Shown here piece after piece: positions 48,730 through 57,028 of a stretch of 64,000 bases of DNA. The DNA is from JALOAT01 sp041685115. GTDB taxonomy: Bacteria; Pseudomonadota; Gammaproteobacteria; Thiohalomonadales; Thiohalomonadaceae. The stretch's first letter is position 1. Each line of letters starts with the position of its first letter. The notes beneath the pieces are model-generated. The model searched no databases and had not been told where the DNA came from. It saw only the letters and a list, made by a program, of their open reading frames with translations. The stretch covers positions 1 to 64,000 of the forward strand of contig JAWLGK010000017.1 in NCBI GenBank assembly GCA_041685115.1. The letters run 5' to 3'. The translations under genes and the position numbers were made by a program.

Positions 48730-48921
48730 ATGTTCACCGAGCCCATCGAAGTGCAGTGCCCCTATTGCGGTTCCTGGTTCGAAACCGGGGTGGATACTTC
48801 CGCCGGCGACCAGGACTACGTGGAGGACTGCGCGGTGTGCTGCCAGCCCATCCGCTTCGTCATCCGCCTCGGCCCGGACGGCTGCGTGCAGTCCGTAACC
48901 ACCACACGTGAAAATGACTGA
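48730..48921 (+). CDS. CPXCG-motif cysteine-rich protein
   Basis: The 63-residue protein has CPYCG near residues 10-14 and CAVC-C near 34-38, with QDYVEDC between. This is the pattern of the CPXCG family, likely a small zinc-binding protein. Function unknown. It ends overlapping the Rof-like gene. Confidence 0.88.
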   Translation: MFTEPIEVQCPYCGSWFETGVDTSAGDQDYVEDCAVCCQPIRFVIRLGPDGCVQSVTTTREND

Positions 48922-49156
48922 CGACTACCGCCCCATCTCCTGCGAACGCCATTCCGAATACGAGCTGGCCATCCTGCGCCGCACGCGCCTTGCCCTGCGC
49001 TGGCGCGATGGCGACGGCACCGCGCACGAGGCGCACGTGCTGCCGGTCGATACCGAGGCCACCGCCGGCAAGGAAGAGTTTCTCATCGTGCAGCGGGACG
49101 ACGGCCGCCGCGAGCGCATCCGCCTCGACCGCATCCTCGCCGCCGAACCGGCGTAA
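48914..49156 (+). CDS. Rof-like (YaeO) Rho-binding protein
   Basis: The 80-residue protein MTDDYRPISCERHSEYELAILRRTRLALRW ends EEFLIVQRDDGRRERIRLDRILAAEPA. It follows the YaeO/Rof pattern (YxPIxCxxYDxLE ... EYLxV ... ELRLDKI). Rof binds transcription terminator Rho and reduces termination. The ATG at 48914 and a GTG at 48908 are both possible. It overlaps the CPXCG gene by 8 bases. Confidence 0.75.
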   Translation: MTDDYRPISCERHSEYELAILRRTRLALRWRDGDGTAHEAHVLPVDTEATAGKEEFLIVQRDDGRRERIRLDRILAAEPA

Positions 49157-49183
49157 AATGGCGTCTTTGCCGGAACCGCAGCC

Positions 49184-49396
49184 ATGTCCGCAAACCTGTT
49201 CCTTGCCCTGCTGGTCAACACCGGCGTCGGCGCCTATCTCGCTTGGGGTTATCCGCGCGCCGTGGCCCACAGCTTCCGCGGCCGCGCCCTGCCGCCGGCG
49301 TTCGCCTGGCTGGTACGCGTGCTGCCACCCTTCGGCAAAGTGCTCATGGCCGCCTCCGTGATCTACGGTCTGCTGGTGAGCGCCGGAACCCTGTGA
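49184..49396 (+). CDS. Small unknown membrane protein
   Basis: The 70-residue protein has two likely membrane segments, MSANLFLALLVNTGVGAYLAWG and VLMAASVIYGLLVSAGTL, linked by a basic loop. Its stop overlaps the next gene's GTG start as GTGA. No family recognised. Confidence 0.6.
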   Translation: MSANLFLALLVNTGVGAYLAWGYPRAVAHSFRGRALPPAFAWLVRVLPPFGKVLMAASVIYGLLVSAGTL

Positions 49397-50310
49397 AGCC
49401 CGGCAGGCTGCGCCTCGGCATCGACCTGGGCGGCACCAAGATCGAGATCATCGCCCTCGATGAGCAGGGCCACGTCCTTGCTCGCCACCGCATCGCCACT
49501 CCGCGGGAAGACTACACCGGCACGGTGAATGCGATTGTCTCGCTGGTAAATGCCGTGGAATCCGAACTGGGCCGACGCGGCTCCGTGGGCGTCGGCATCC
49601 CTGGCGCCATCTCCCCCGCCACCGCCCTGGTGAAGAACGCCAACTCCACCTGGCTCATCGGCAAGCCGCTGGATCGCGACCTGGCCGCGGCCCTGGACCG
49701 TCCCGTGCGGCTCGCCAACGACGCCAACTGTTTCGCCGTGTCGGAGGCCAGCGATGGCGCGGCGCGGGGCGCGGAGGTGGTGTTCGGCGTCATCGTCGGC
49801 ACCGGCACCGGCGGCGGCGTGGTGGTAAACGGCCGGCCGCTGCACGGCGCCAACGCCATCGCCGGCGAGTGGGGGCACAACCCGCTGCCGTGGCCGCGCG
49901 CCGATGAACTGCCGGGCAACGCCTGCTATTGCGGCCATCACGGCTGTATCGAGACCTGGCTGTCGGGCCCGGGCTTCGAGCGCGACTTCGCTGCGGTTAC
50001 AGGCCGACGCCTGGGCGCCGCGGCCATCGTGCAGGCCGCTGAAAGCGGCGAAGCCGCCGCCGAGGCGACGCTGGCGCGCTACGAAGACCGCATGGCGCGC
50101 GCCCTCGCCTCGGTCATCAATCTGCTCGACCCGGACGTCATCGTCCTGGGCGGCGGGATGTCCAACATCGCGCGCCTGTACCGGAACGTGCCCCGGCTCT
50201 GGACGCAGTATGTGTTCTCCGATCGCGTCGACACCCGTTTGCTGCCCCCGGCGCACGGCGATGCGAGCGGCGTGCGCGGCGCGGCCTGGTTATGGCCAGC
50301 CGGCGCATGA
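49393..50310 (+). CDS. ROK family sugar kinase
   Basis: The 305-residue protein has LGIDLGGTKIEIIALDE near residue 7, VGVGIPGAISPATALVKNAN, the sugar/ATP motif GVIVGTGTGGGVVVNG, and the ROK zinc site EWGHNPLP and CYCGHHGCIETWLSG. Such kinases phosphorylate N-acetylglucosamine, fructose or related sugars; the substrate is not decided by sequence. A GTG start at 49393 overlaps the preceding stop. Confidence 0.9.
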   Translation: MKPGRLRLGIDLGGTKIEIIALDEQGHVLARHRIATPREDYTGTVNAIVSLVNAVESELGRRGSVGVGIPGAISPATALVKNANSTWLIGKPLDRDLAAALDRPVRLANDANCFAVSEASDGAARGAEVVFGVIVGTGTGGGVVVNGRPLHGANAIAGEWGHNPLPWPRADELPGNACYCGHHGCIETWLSGPGFERDFAAVTGRRLGAAAIVQAAESGEAAAEATLARYEDRMARALASVINLLDPDVIVLGGGMSNIARLYRNVPRLWTQYVFSDRVDTRLLPPAHGDASGVRGAAWLWPAGA

Positions 50311-50385
50311 AGCGCTACATTCATAACGTTTTATTGATATTCGCGGCGCCGCCGCGATGCTCGAGAGGGATTTTCGGGAGAGCCC

Positions 50386-52326
50386 ATGAATCAGCGACTG
50401 GACCTGAGCGTCCACACGCTGGCAAAACCCCATGCCAGCGCCTTCGATACCCGGCCGCGCGCCGTACGGCGCTGGGTGGCGGAACTGCCCCCGGCCAACC
50501 TCGACGAAATGGCGCAGCGGCTGTGGCACGCCCTTGCCGAAGTCAACCACCTGGCCATCTCACCATCCCGACGCCTGCACCTCCTGGAGGCCTTCGGGCC
50601 CAAGGCGGTGCTCGCCCTCGGCCACCTGCGCCGCCAGTACGCCAATCAGCCCCTGCCGCTCGGGAGCGCTGCCGAACGTGCCGCACGGCAGGCCACCGAT
50701 CTGCTGCGCGAACTCATGCGCGGCTACCGCACCGTGTTGCGGCAGGTCGCCCCCGACAAGGCCATCACCCGCTGGCGGCGGCTGTGGTTCGGGCATGCCC
50801 TGCACGCGGCCCTGCACCGCTTCATCCACTACGGCGGGCACCTGCTCACGGTGTTCCAGGCCATTCACCGCGATGCGCCGCCGGGCCTTTGGAAACGAGT
50901 GAATCGCTTCTACTACCTGGCCGAGGCCAACGGCTATGCCAAGGCCCGCCTGCCGTTGCCAGGGGAGTCCCGGCAGCGCACCACCCCCGGCGAGGAGTAT
51001 CGAAGGCTGTTGCTGTCGGCGCTGTTGCCCGCCGATGGACTCAGCCCGGCGCAATATGGCGAGCTTGCCGCCAGCCTGGCCGAGTGGGTGCGACTGACAC
51101 GCCTCACCCGCCCGCCGTTCCGGCCGGGCGAACAGCGCCACGTGGTGCGACTCTCGCGCGACAGCGGACCGCTCGGCATCAGCGGCATCGACGAGGCGGT
51201 GCGCACCAGCCCGAACAGCCGCGGGCTGCGCTTGGTCGAGCTGGAAAAGGTGCTGAAAAAACGCCTCGCGCGCGGCGGACGCGGCCGGTTCTGGCGCCGC
51301 GAGTCGCCGCTGTCACCCGAGACGCTGCGCTTCCTGGCCGACAACTGGTGCAGCGAGCATCAGAGGACGGAACGGCGCCATGCCGACGGCGGTGCGGCTG
51401 AGGTCATCGTCGGCCTGGCGGCGCTCAATCATCTGCTCGGTGGCCAGGAAGCGCCCGCCGAGAGCGCGACGGCGGCCCCGGCCAAGCGCGAGATCGGGCT
51501 CGCACCGGAGCCTGATCACCACGGCCATCTGGTCGGCTCAAGGGCCCCCAAGATCGACGTGTGGCAAAGCGTGTACATCGACCCCGCGCAGGTGAAACCG
51601 GCAGTGGCGCCGGTGCACGATTGGCGCCAGGAGAGCAAGGCGGACGCGACCTACCGCCGCGTCGCGGGACACCTGCTCGACAGCAGCAGCCACGGCTGCG
51701 GTGTGCGTGTGGCGCGCGATGAGGTGCCGCACGTGGCGGCAGGCATGCTGATCGCGGTGCAAAATGGCGGCGAAGACGTATGGCAGGTGGGCGTGGTGGC
51801 GCGGCTCACGTCGCAAGGCACGGACTTGGAACTCGGCGTGCGCCTGTTGGGCAAGGCGCCCGTGGCGGCCGCCCTGCATACACGCTCCCCACGCGGCGAA
51901 AGCCGCTTCCCGGCGGTGCTGATACGCGACGAACAGGGGCGCCGCCTACTCATCGGCCCGGCCGTGCCGGCGGTACGAGAGGGTGAACTGGCCGTGGAAC
52001 TGGGCGGCCCGCGCATCGCGCTGAAGCGCCTGGGCAAGGGCGCCCACTCACCGCACGTGGCGGTCTTCGCCGTCGCCGCCGCGCAGGCCGACGAGGAGGC
52101 ATTGCTGGAGCAGCATCCGGAGGCCGCCACGGTCGAACCGCCGCGCCCCCCGCCGGCGGAGGAGCCGGTCGTCGCACGCCCTTCCTGCGAGGTCCCGCCG
52201 ACCGCACGGGTCGAACAGCTCATGACGGCCACCGGTATGACGCGCGAGGACGCAGAGTTCTTTCTCGCCGCGGAGGCCGCGCACGATCAAGACACGCCCC
52301 CACGACTCAAGGCCGGCGATCGCTAA
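50386..52326 (+). CDS. Large PilZ-like protein, possible c-di-GMP effector
   Basis: The 646-residue protein has an unassigned N-terminal region (residues 1-400) that includes RAVRRWVAELPPANLDEMAQRLWHALAEVN. A candidate PilZ signature occurs near residue 430 (YRRVAGHLLDSSSHGCGVRV), where DxSxxG matches. The C-terminal 60 residues are proline/alanine-rich. No signal peptide is visible. The full RxxxR half of the PilZ motif is not clear, so c-di-GMP binding is only suggested. Confidence 0.65.
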   Translation: MNQRLDLSVHTLAKPHASAFDTRPRAVRRWVAELPPANLDEMAQRLWHALAEVNHLAISPSRRLHLLEAFGPKAVLALGHLRRQYANQPLPLGSAAERAARQATDLLRELMRGYRTVLRQVAPDKAITRWRRLWFGHALHAALHRFIHYGGHLLTVFQAIHRDAPPGLWKRVNRFYYLAEANGYAKARLPLPGESRQRTTPGEEYRRLLLSALLPADGLSPAQYGELAASLAEWVRLTRLTRPPFRPGEQRHVVRLSRDSGPLGISGIDEAVRTSPNSRGLRLVELEKVLKKRLARGGRGRFWRRESPLSPETLRFLADNWCSEHQRTERRHADGGAAEVIVGLAALNHLLGGQEAPAESATAAPAKREIGLAPEPDHHGHLVGSRAPKIDVWQSVYIDPAQVKPAVAPVHDWRQESKADATYRRVAGHLLDSSSHGCGVRVARDEVPHVAAGMLIAVQNGGEDVWQVGVVARLTSQGTDLELGVRLLGKAPVAAALHTRSPRGESRFPAVLIRDEQGRRLLIGPAVPAVREGELAVELGGPRIALKRLGKGAHSPHVAVFAVAAAQADEEALLEQHPEAATVEPPRPPPAEEPVVARPSCEVPPTARVEQLMTATGMTREDAEFFLAAEAAHDQDTPPRLKAGDR

Positions 52327-52371
52327 GGACGTCAGTCTTTGCTGGCCGACAGCCGCCCCGCCGCGGCAGCC

Positions 52372-52575
52372 TCAGTCGCCCGCTGTCACCACATGCATAC
52401 TGCGTCGGGCGCGCATGGCAGCGAGTTGATCCTGATAGCCGATGATCAGGCCTTCCAGGATACCCCGGGCGATGAGGGCGTCGGTACCGTGTGGGGCCCG
52501 CCGGGCCTCGTGCAGGCGGTCCCGCAGCTCCTCGATCTGGTCCTCGAACTGTGCTTCCAATCCCCTGTCTTGCAT
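52372..52575 (-). CDS. Small coiled-coil protein of unknown function
   Basis: The 67-residue protein (MQDRGLEAQFEDQIEELRDRLHEARRAPHG) has a heptad-rich helix. It is transcribed opposite to its left neighbour. No family recognised. Confidence 0.55.
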   Translation of the reverse strand: MQDRGLEAQFEDQIEELRDRLHEARRAPHGTDALIARGILEGLIIGYQDQLAAMRARRSMHVVTAGD

Positions 52576-52658
52576 AAGCCTTCTTTATCTTTCCGTGTGG
52601 GAGGCAAAGTCTGTAAGGTAGACCACTGCCATCCTATTACAAGCGGAGAAAACCCTAA

Positions 52659-52997
52659 CTACCCCAGGGCTTTCACCTCCACCGACCAGGCGGTCCCCGG
52701 CGCGGCGGCGGGTTCGTGCTCGTAGCCGTGCACCCGCCGACCCTCGCTGGCGAGACCGCGCGCGTAGTAACGCTTCGCGGCCGCCACGAGTTCCTCGGAC
52801 ACACCTTCCGGCAACGCGTCGGGGGTGAGCAGCTCCGCGTGCAACTCGTCCACCTGCGGCCGATCCAGATGCACGATTTCCACCACCACCGGGTCGTGGG
52901 CAAGACCGCCGCTGACGAAGCGCGCCAGCACCCGGCCGAAGTTCGCTCCAAGCTCCTGGCGTAGACGCAGGTTGGCGTCGTAAAAGGTGACCTTCAC
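52659..52997 (-). CDS. Unknown protein of 112 residues
   Basis: MKVTFYDANLRLRQELGANF continues GRVLARFVSGGLAHDPVVVEIVHLDRPQVDELHAELLTPD. The protein is cytoplasmic and acidic. A GTG start overlaps the stop of the helix-hairpin-helix gene by four bases. No family recognised. Confidence 0.6.
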   Translation of the reverse strand: MKVTFYDANLRLRQELGANFGRVLARFVSGGLAHDPVVVEIVHLDRPQVDELHAELLTPDALPEGVSEELVAAAKRYYARGLASEGRRVHGYEHEPAAAPGTAWSVEVKALG

Positions 52998-53203
52998 CGC
53001 TCCGGGTCCCGGGCCGGGATGGTGCAGCCCAGACGTTTCATGGCGATGACATCCAGCACGCTCATGCCCGGCACCTTTTCCAGTTCATCGATGTGGCGGA
53101 ACGGCCGGAAACGCATGATGGTGCGGGCCGTCACCGGGCCCAGGTCGCACACCTGCTGCATCTCGTCCGCACTCGCGCGATTCAGGTCTACGTTGGTCGA
53201 CAT
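52994..53203 (-). CDS. ComEA-like helix-hairpin-helix protein
   Basis: The 69-residue protein MSTNVDLNRASADEMQQVCDLGPVTARTIMRFRPFRHIDELEKVPGMSVLDVIA carries two helix-hairpin-helix motifs typical of ComEA DNA-binding domains. It has no signal peptide, so it may act in the cytoplasm. A much longer frame that includes this sequence runs antisense to the hydrogenase and is rejected. Confidence 0.75.
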   Translation of the reverse strand: MSTNVDLNRASADEMQQVCDLGPVTARTIMRFRPFRHIDELEKVPGMSVLDVIAMKRLGCTIPARDPER

Positions 53204-53749
53204 GGCGGGCACCTCTTTATGCTCAAAGCCTCGTCCATCACGGCCGATCCGTACACGCCGCGGACCGTGAAACTCGCTCGGTCCGGGCGTGACGCAGTCC
53301 GGGGCCGGCGTGGACACGGCGTTGCTGGCTTCATTGAATCCCTGCCCGAAGACCACCCACGAGGCGGGAAGGATCCCGTCAGCGCCGCTATGGGGCTTCT
53401 TCAGGCGGAACCGGGATCTCCGTGATGCGGGACACGGACCGTCCATCAGGCGAGGGACGTTATGGGTGGTAAGCGACTTATCAGTCTTCGTCAGCCCGGT
53501 TTCCACTTTCCCGCTTGGGTGCCGCCCTGCATCGACCGCTCCGGCGCCCCATGTCTTCCGGAGCCCTCTGCACGCATGCGGTAATGTCCGTGAAAACAGG
53601 CACTTACCGCTTCCTCTCAGCGTGCACTGGGCCCGCCACGGTGCCTGGCCAGGGGGGCGATGGCTTGGCGTGTAATTTGCAGGACGGGGGTGATTTCTAG
53701 AGCCGTACTTATCACTACACCGATTGAGCCAGGGGGCGGAGGCGAACGG
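53204..53749. other. Regulatory region upstream of the hydrogenase operon
   Basis: No supported gene lies in these 546 bases. The sigma-54 promoter is listed separately. The 450 bases upstream of it are long enough for enhancer sites of an HoxA/HupR- or NtrC-type activator and an IHF site, but I see no exact TTG-N5-CAA or IHF consensus to report. Confidence 0.5.
53665..53681 (+). promoter_or_regulatory. Sigma-54 promoter of the hydrogenase structural operon
   Basis: TTGGCGTGTAATTTGCA has GG at 53667-53668 and GC at 53679-53680, exactly 10 bases between, matching the -24/-12 rule (TGGC...TTGCA). It lies 69 bases upstream of the hybO ATG. Hydrogenase operons are commonly RpoN-dependent. Confidence 0.75.
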
Positions 53750-54886
53750 ATGACCAGTCACGATCACTTCGAATTGCTTGAGCAGCGGTTGGGTATCAGC
53801 CGCCGTGATTTCCTCAAGTTCTGTACCGGCGTCGCCGCGACCATGGGCCTGTCCACCTCCGAGGCCATGGCCATGGCCGAAGCGGTCGCCACGCCCCGCA
53901 AGCGCCCCGTGGTGATCTGGCTGCACGGCCAGGAATGCACCGGCCCCACCGAGTCGTTGCTGCGTGGCCAGCATCCCTCCCTGGAGCGCCTGATCCTGGA
54001 GATGATTTCGCTGGATTATCACCAGACCCTGGATGCCGGCGCGGGTCATGACGTGGAGGCCGCGAAGGATGCCTCCATCGCCGCCAACAAGGGCCAGTAT
54101 CTGCTGGTGGTGGAAGGTTCCGTCCCCACCAAGGACGGCGGCATTTACTGCAAGATCGCCGGCAAGACCATGCTCGAGCACACCCGCGAGGCGGCCGAGC
54201 ACGCGGCGGCCATCATCGCCTTCGGTTCCTGCGCCTCCTGGGGCGGCGTGCAGTCCGTCGGCCCCAACCCCACCGAGGCCAAGGGCGTCGGCGCAATACT
54301 GGCGGGCAAGACCGTGGTGAACCTGCCGGGCTGCCCGCCGAATCCCTACAACTTTCTCGCCACGGTGATGCACTTCCTCACCTTCGGCACCCTGCCCGAG
54401 CTGGACGGCGAAGGCCGCCCGAAGTTCGCCTACGGCCGTCTGGTGCACGAGAACTGCGAGCGCCGCCCGCACTTCGACGCCGGCCGCTTCGCCAAGGAGT
54501 TCGGCGATGAGGGTCACCGCAAGGGCTGGTGTCTGTACAAGCTCGGCTGCAAGGGTCCCGAGACCTATGCCAATTGTCCGGCGGTGGAGTTCAACGACAT
54601 CGGCGGCGGCACCTGGCCGGTGGGCGTTGGCCATCCCTGCTTCGGCTGCGCGCAGGAGGGCGTGGGTTTTGCCAAGCCGCTGTTCAGCTTGGCCGAGGTC
54701 AAGACCCACACGCCGCCCAACGCCTTCCCGTTCATCAACGACCGCGAAGGCGTCTCTGGCGTGACCGCGGGCGCGGCGGCGGTGGCCGGTGCGGCCATCG
54801 GCGCGGTGGTGGGCGCAAGCGCGGTGGCCGCCTCGAAGCTCGGCAAATCCGAGGACGAAGCGAAGAACAGCGACAGCCGCGATTGA
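53750..54886 (+). CDS. hybO: [NiFe] hydrogenase small subunit HybO/HynA
   Basis: The small subunit carries the Fe-S clusters passing electrons from the active site. The 378-residue precursor has a Tat signal SRRDFLKFC near residues 17-25, then WLHGQECTGPTES (proximal cluster cysteine), GCPPNPYNFLATV, CKGPETYANCP and the CFGCAQEGVGFAKPLF region. A hydrophobic C-terminal anchor (about 340-360) is followed by a charged tail. The ATG follows GGAGGCG. The gene order small subunit, HybA, HybB, large subunit is that of E. coli hydrogenase 2. Confidence 0.95.
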   Translation: MTSHDHFELLEQRLGISRRDFLKFCTGVAATMGLSTSEAMAMAEAVATPRKRPVVIWLHGQECTGPTESLLRGQHPSLERLILEMISLDYHQTLDAGAGHDVEAAKDASIAANKGQYLLVVEGSVPTKDGGIYCKIAGKTMLEHTREAAEHAAAIIAFGSCASWGGVQSVGPNPTEAKGVGAILAGKTVVNLPGCPPNPYNFLATVMHFLTFGTLPELDGEGRPKFAYGRLVHENCERRPHFDAGRFAKEFGDEGHRKGWCLYKLGCKGPETYANCPAVEFNDIGGGTWPVGVGHPCFGCAQEGVGFAKPLFSLAEVKTHTPPNAFPFINDREGVSGVTAGAAAVAGAAIGAVVGASAVAASKLGKSEDEAKNSDSRD

Positions 54887-54896
54887 GGGGACTGCC

Positions 54897-55865
54897 ATGA
54901 AGCGTCGAGATTTCCTCAAGGCCGCGGCCGGCACCTCCGCGTTATGCGGAATGGGCGTCGCCGAAGCGCGGCCCAACCTGGAGCCGGCACCGCAGGCGGT
55001 GGGCATGCTGTTCGACTCCACCCTGTGCGTCGGCTGCAAGGCCTGCGTCGCCGCCTGCAAGGAGACCAACGGCATGCCGCCGGTGGCCGATGGCGACATC
55101 GATTACTACGACTCCGCCCGTGACCTCTCGGGCGATACCCTGAATGTCATCAAGGTCTACCGCGACGGCAACGGCGCCACCAAGGACGCGGTGCAGGACG
55201 GTTTCGCCTTCGAGAAGCGCAGCTGCATGCACTGCGTGGACCCGGGCTGTGTCTCGGTGTGTCCGGTGACGGCCATGCGCCGCGACCCGCTCACGGGCAT
55301 CGTCAGCTACCACGCCGACGTGTGCATCGGCTGCCGCAACTGCATGGTGGGCTGCCCCTACAACGTGCCGCAGTACCAGTTCGACAAGACCTTCGGCCAG
55401 ATCGCCAAGTGTCAGATGTGCAACCAGCCCGGCGTGGAGCGCATCAGCAAGGGCGGCATCACCGCCTGCGCCGAGGCCTGCCCCACGGGCGCGACCCTGT
55501 TCGGCTCGCGTGAGGCGCTGCTCGCCGAGGCCAAACGCCGCCTGGCGCTGAAGCCTGGTGAGATCTACAGCTACCCGCTCGGCGACGTGCGCAAGCCCTA
55601 CCGTCGCCACGAGAAAGCGGCGCCCGCCTACATGCCCCACGTATGGGGCGAGCGCGAGGCCGGCGGCACGAACGTGATGCACATCGCGGCCATTCCCTTC
55701 GACAAGCTGGGCATGCCGCCGCTCGGCGAGCGCTCCGCGGTGTCGGTGGCCGAAGGCGTGCAGCATGCGCTCTACAGCTACTTCGCGCTGCCCGCCATCG
55801 CCCTCGCCGGGCTCACCTACGTGGTCAGGCGCAACACCGACAAGAACGACGGAGGTGAGTCATGA
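54897..55865 (+). CDS. hybA: HybA-like Fe-S electron transfer subunit
   Basis: The 322-residue protein has a Tat signal (KRRDFLK), four ferredoxin-type cysteine groups (CVGCKACVAACKETN, CMHCVDPGCVSVCP, CIGCRNCMVGCPYNVP, CQMCNQPGV..CAEACP) and a C-terminal membrane segment (ALPAIALAGLTYVV). It bridges HybO and the membrane subunit HybB. It is separated from hybO by 10 bases and overlaps hybB by 4. Confidence 0.95.
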   Translation: MKRRDFLKAAAGTSALCGMGVAEARPNLEPAPQAVGMLFDSTLCVGCKACVAACKETNGMPPVADGDIDYYDSARDLSGDTLNVIKVYRDGNGATKDAVQDGFAFEKRSCMHCVDPGCVSVCPVTAMRRDPLTGIVSYHADVCIGCRNCMVGCPYNVPQYQFDKTFGQIAKCQMCNQPGVERISKGGITACAEACPTGATLFGSREALLAEAKRRLALKPGEIYSYPLGDVRKPYRRHEKAAPAYMPHVWGEREAGGTNVMHIAAIPFDKLGMPPLGERSAVSVAEGVQHALYSYFALPAIALAGLTYVVRRNTDKNDGGES

Positions 55866-57001
55866 GTGCCTATCGGCCGTTGGGCGGACGCATCCTCACA
55901 CCCACCGTGCTCGGCCTCGGCGCGCTGGCCGCCATCGGGTTTTTCTTCCTCGCCATCCGCTTCATCAGCGGCATGGGCGCGGTGACCAACCTGAACGGCG
56001 GTTACGGCTGGGGCATCTGGGTGGTGTACGACGTGGTGGTGGGCACGGCCTTCGCGTGCGGTGGCTACGCCCTCGCCATCACCGTCTATGTGCTCAACAA
56101 GGGTCGGTACCACCCGCTGGTGCGGCCGGCCTTGCTGGCGAGCCTGCTCGGCTATGCGCTCGGCGGTTTCGGCGCATTCTTCGACATGGGCCGCTGGTGG
56201 CAGTTTTACGAGATCCTGTTGCCGTGGAACTGGAACTTCAACTCGGTGATGCTGGAAGTGGGCCTGTGCGTGATGGCCTACATCGTGGTGCTGGCCATCG
56301 AGTTCTCGCCCGCCTTCCTGGAGCGCCTCGGCCTGCGCGACATCCAAGCCAAGCTGAACAAGCTGCTGTTCCTGTTCATCGCCATCGGCGTGCTGCTGCC
56401 CACCATGCATCAGTCGTCCCTGGGTTCGCTGCTCATTGCCATGGGCCACAAGGTCCATCCGCTGTGGCAGGCCATGGAGCTGATGCCGCTGCTGGCCATC
56501 GTCACTGCGGTGACCATGGGCTTCTCCATCGTGCTGTTCGAGGCCTCCATGGTCACGGTGGGTTTCCGGCGCCCCTCCGAAAGCCATCTGCTGTCGGGAC
56601 TGGCGCGGGCCATCACCGGCCTCGTCGCGGTGTACCTGGTGATCCGCTTCGGCGAACTGCTGGTGCGCGGCAAGCTCGGTCTCGCGTTTGCCTTCGACTT
56701 CGCCGCGCTGATGTTCTGGATCGAGACCGCGCTGTTCCTGGTGCCGCTGGTGGTGCTGTCCTCGCCGGCAAAACGCAACAGCGGCCGCGCGCTCCTCATT
56801 GCCGCGGTCTCCATGTTGTTTGCAGGCGCGCTGTGGCGCTTCAACGCCTATCTCATCACCTTCAATCCGGGGCCGGGCTACAGCTACTTCCCGTCGGTGC
56901 CGGAGATCATGGTGACGGTGGGCATCGTGGCCTTCGAAGTGCTGGTCTACATCGTGCTCGTGCGCCTGCTGCCGGTGCTGCACGACGCCCGCCATGCCTG
57001 A
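55862..57001 (+). CDS. hybB: HybB-like quinone-reactive integral membrane subunit
   Basis: The 379-residue protein has about ten membrane segments and belongs to the NrfD/PsrC family (GGYGWGIWVVYDVVVGTAFACGGYALAITVYVLNKGRYHPLVRPALLASLLGYALGGFG). It passes electrons to or from the quinone pool. The lack of a cytochrome b separates this hydrogenase from the HyaABC type. Confidence 0.93.
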   Translation: MSAYRPLGGRILTPTVLGLGALAAIGFFFLAIRFISGMGAVTNLNGGYGWGIWVVYDVVVGTAFACGGYALAITVYVLNKGRYHPLVRPALLASLLGYALGGFGAFFDMGRWWQFYEILLPWNWNFNSVMLEVGLCVMAYIVVLAIEFSPAFLERLGLRDIQAKLNKLLFLFIAIGVLLPTMHQSSLGSLLIAMGHKVHPLWQAMELMPLLAIVTAVTMGFSIVLFEASMVTVGFRRPSESHLLSGLARAITGLVAVYLVIRFGELLVRGKLGLAFAFDFAALMFWIETALFLVPLVVLSSPAKRNSGRALLIAAVSMLFAGALWRFNAYLITFNPGPGYSYFPSVPEIMVTVGIVAFEVLVYIVLVRLLPVLHDARHA

Positions 57002-57028
57002 TAAAGAATTGCCAGAGGAGAGAGCAAC

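Noticed and set aside
52994..55099. A 701-residue minus-strand open frame spanning the intergenic region and the hydrogenase small subunit start
   Set aside because: Only its last 69 residues (ComEA-like, from the ATG at 53203) look like a protein; the rest is antisense to hybO and to a regulatory region and has shadow composition.
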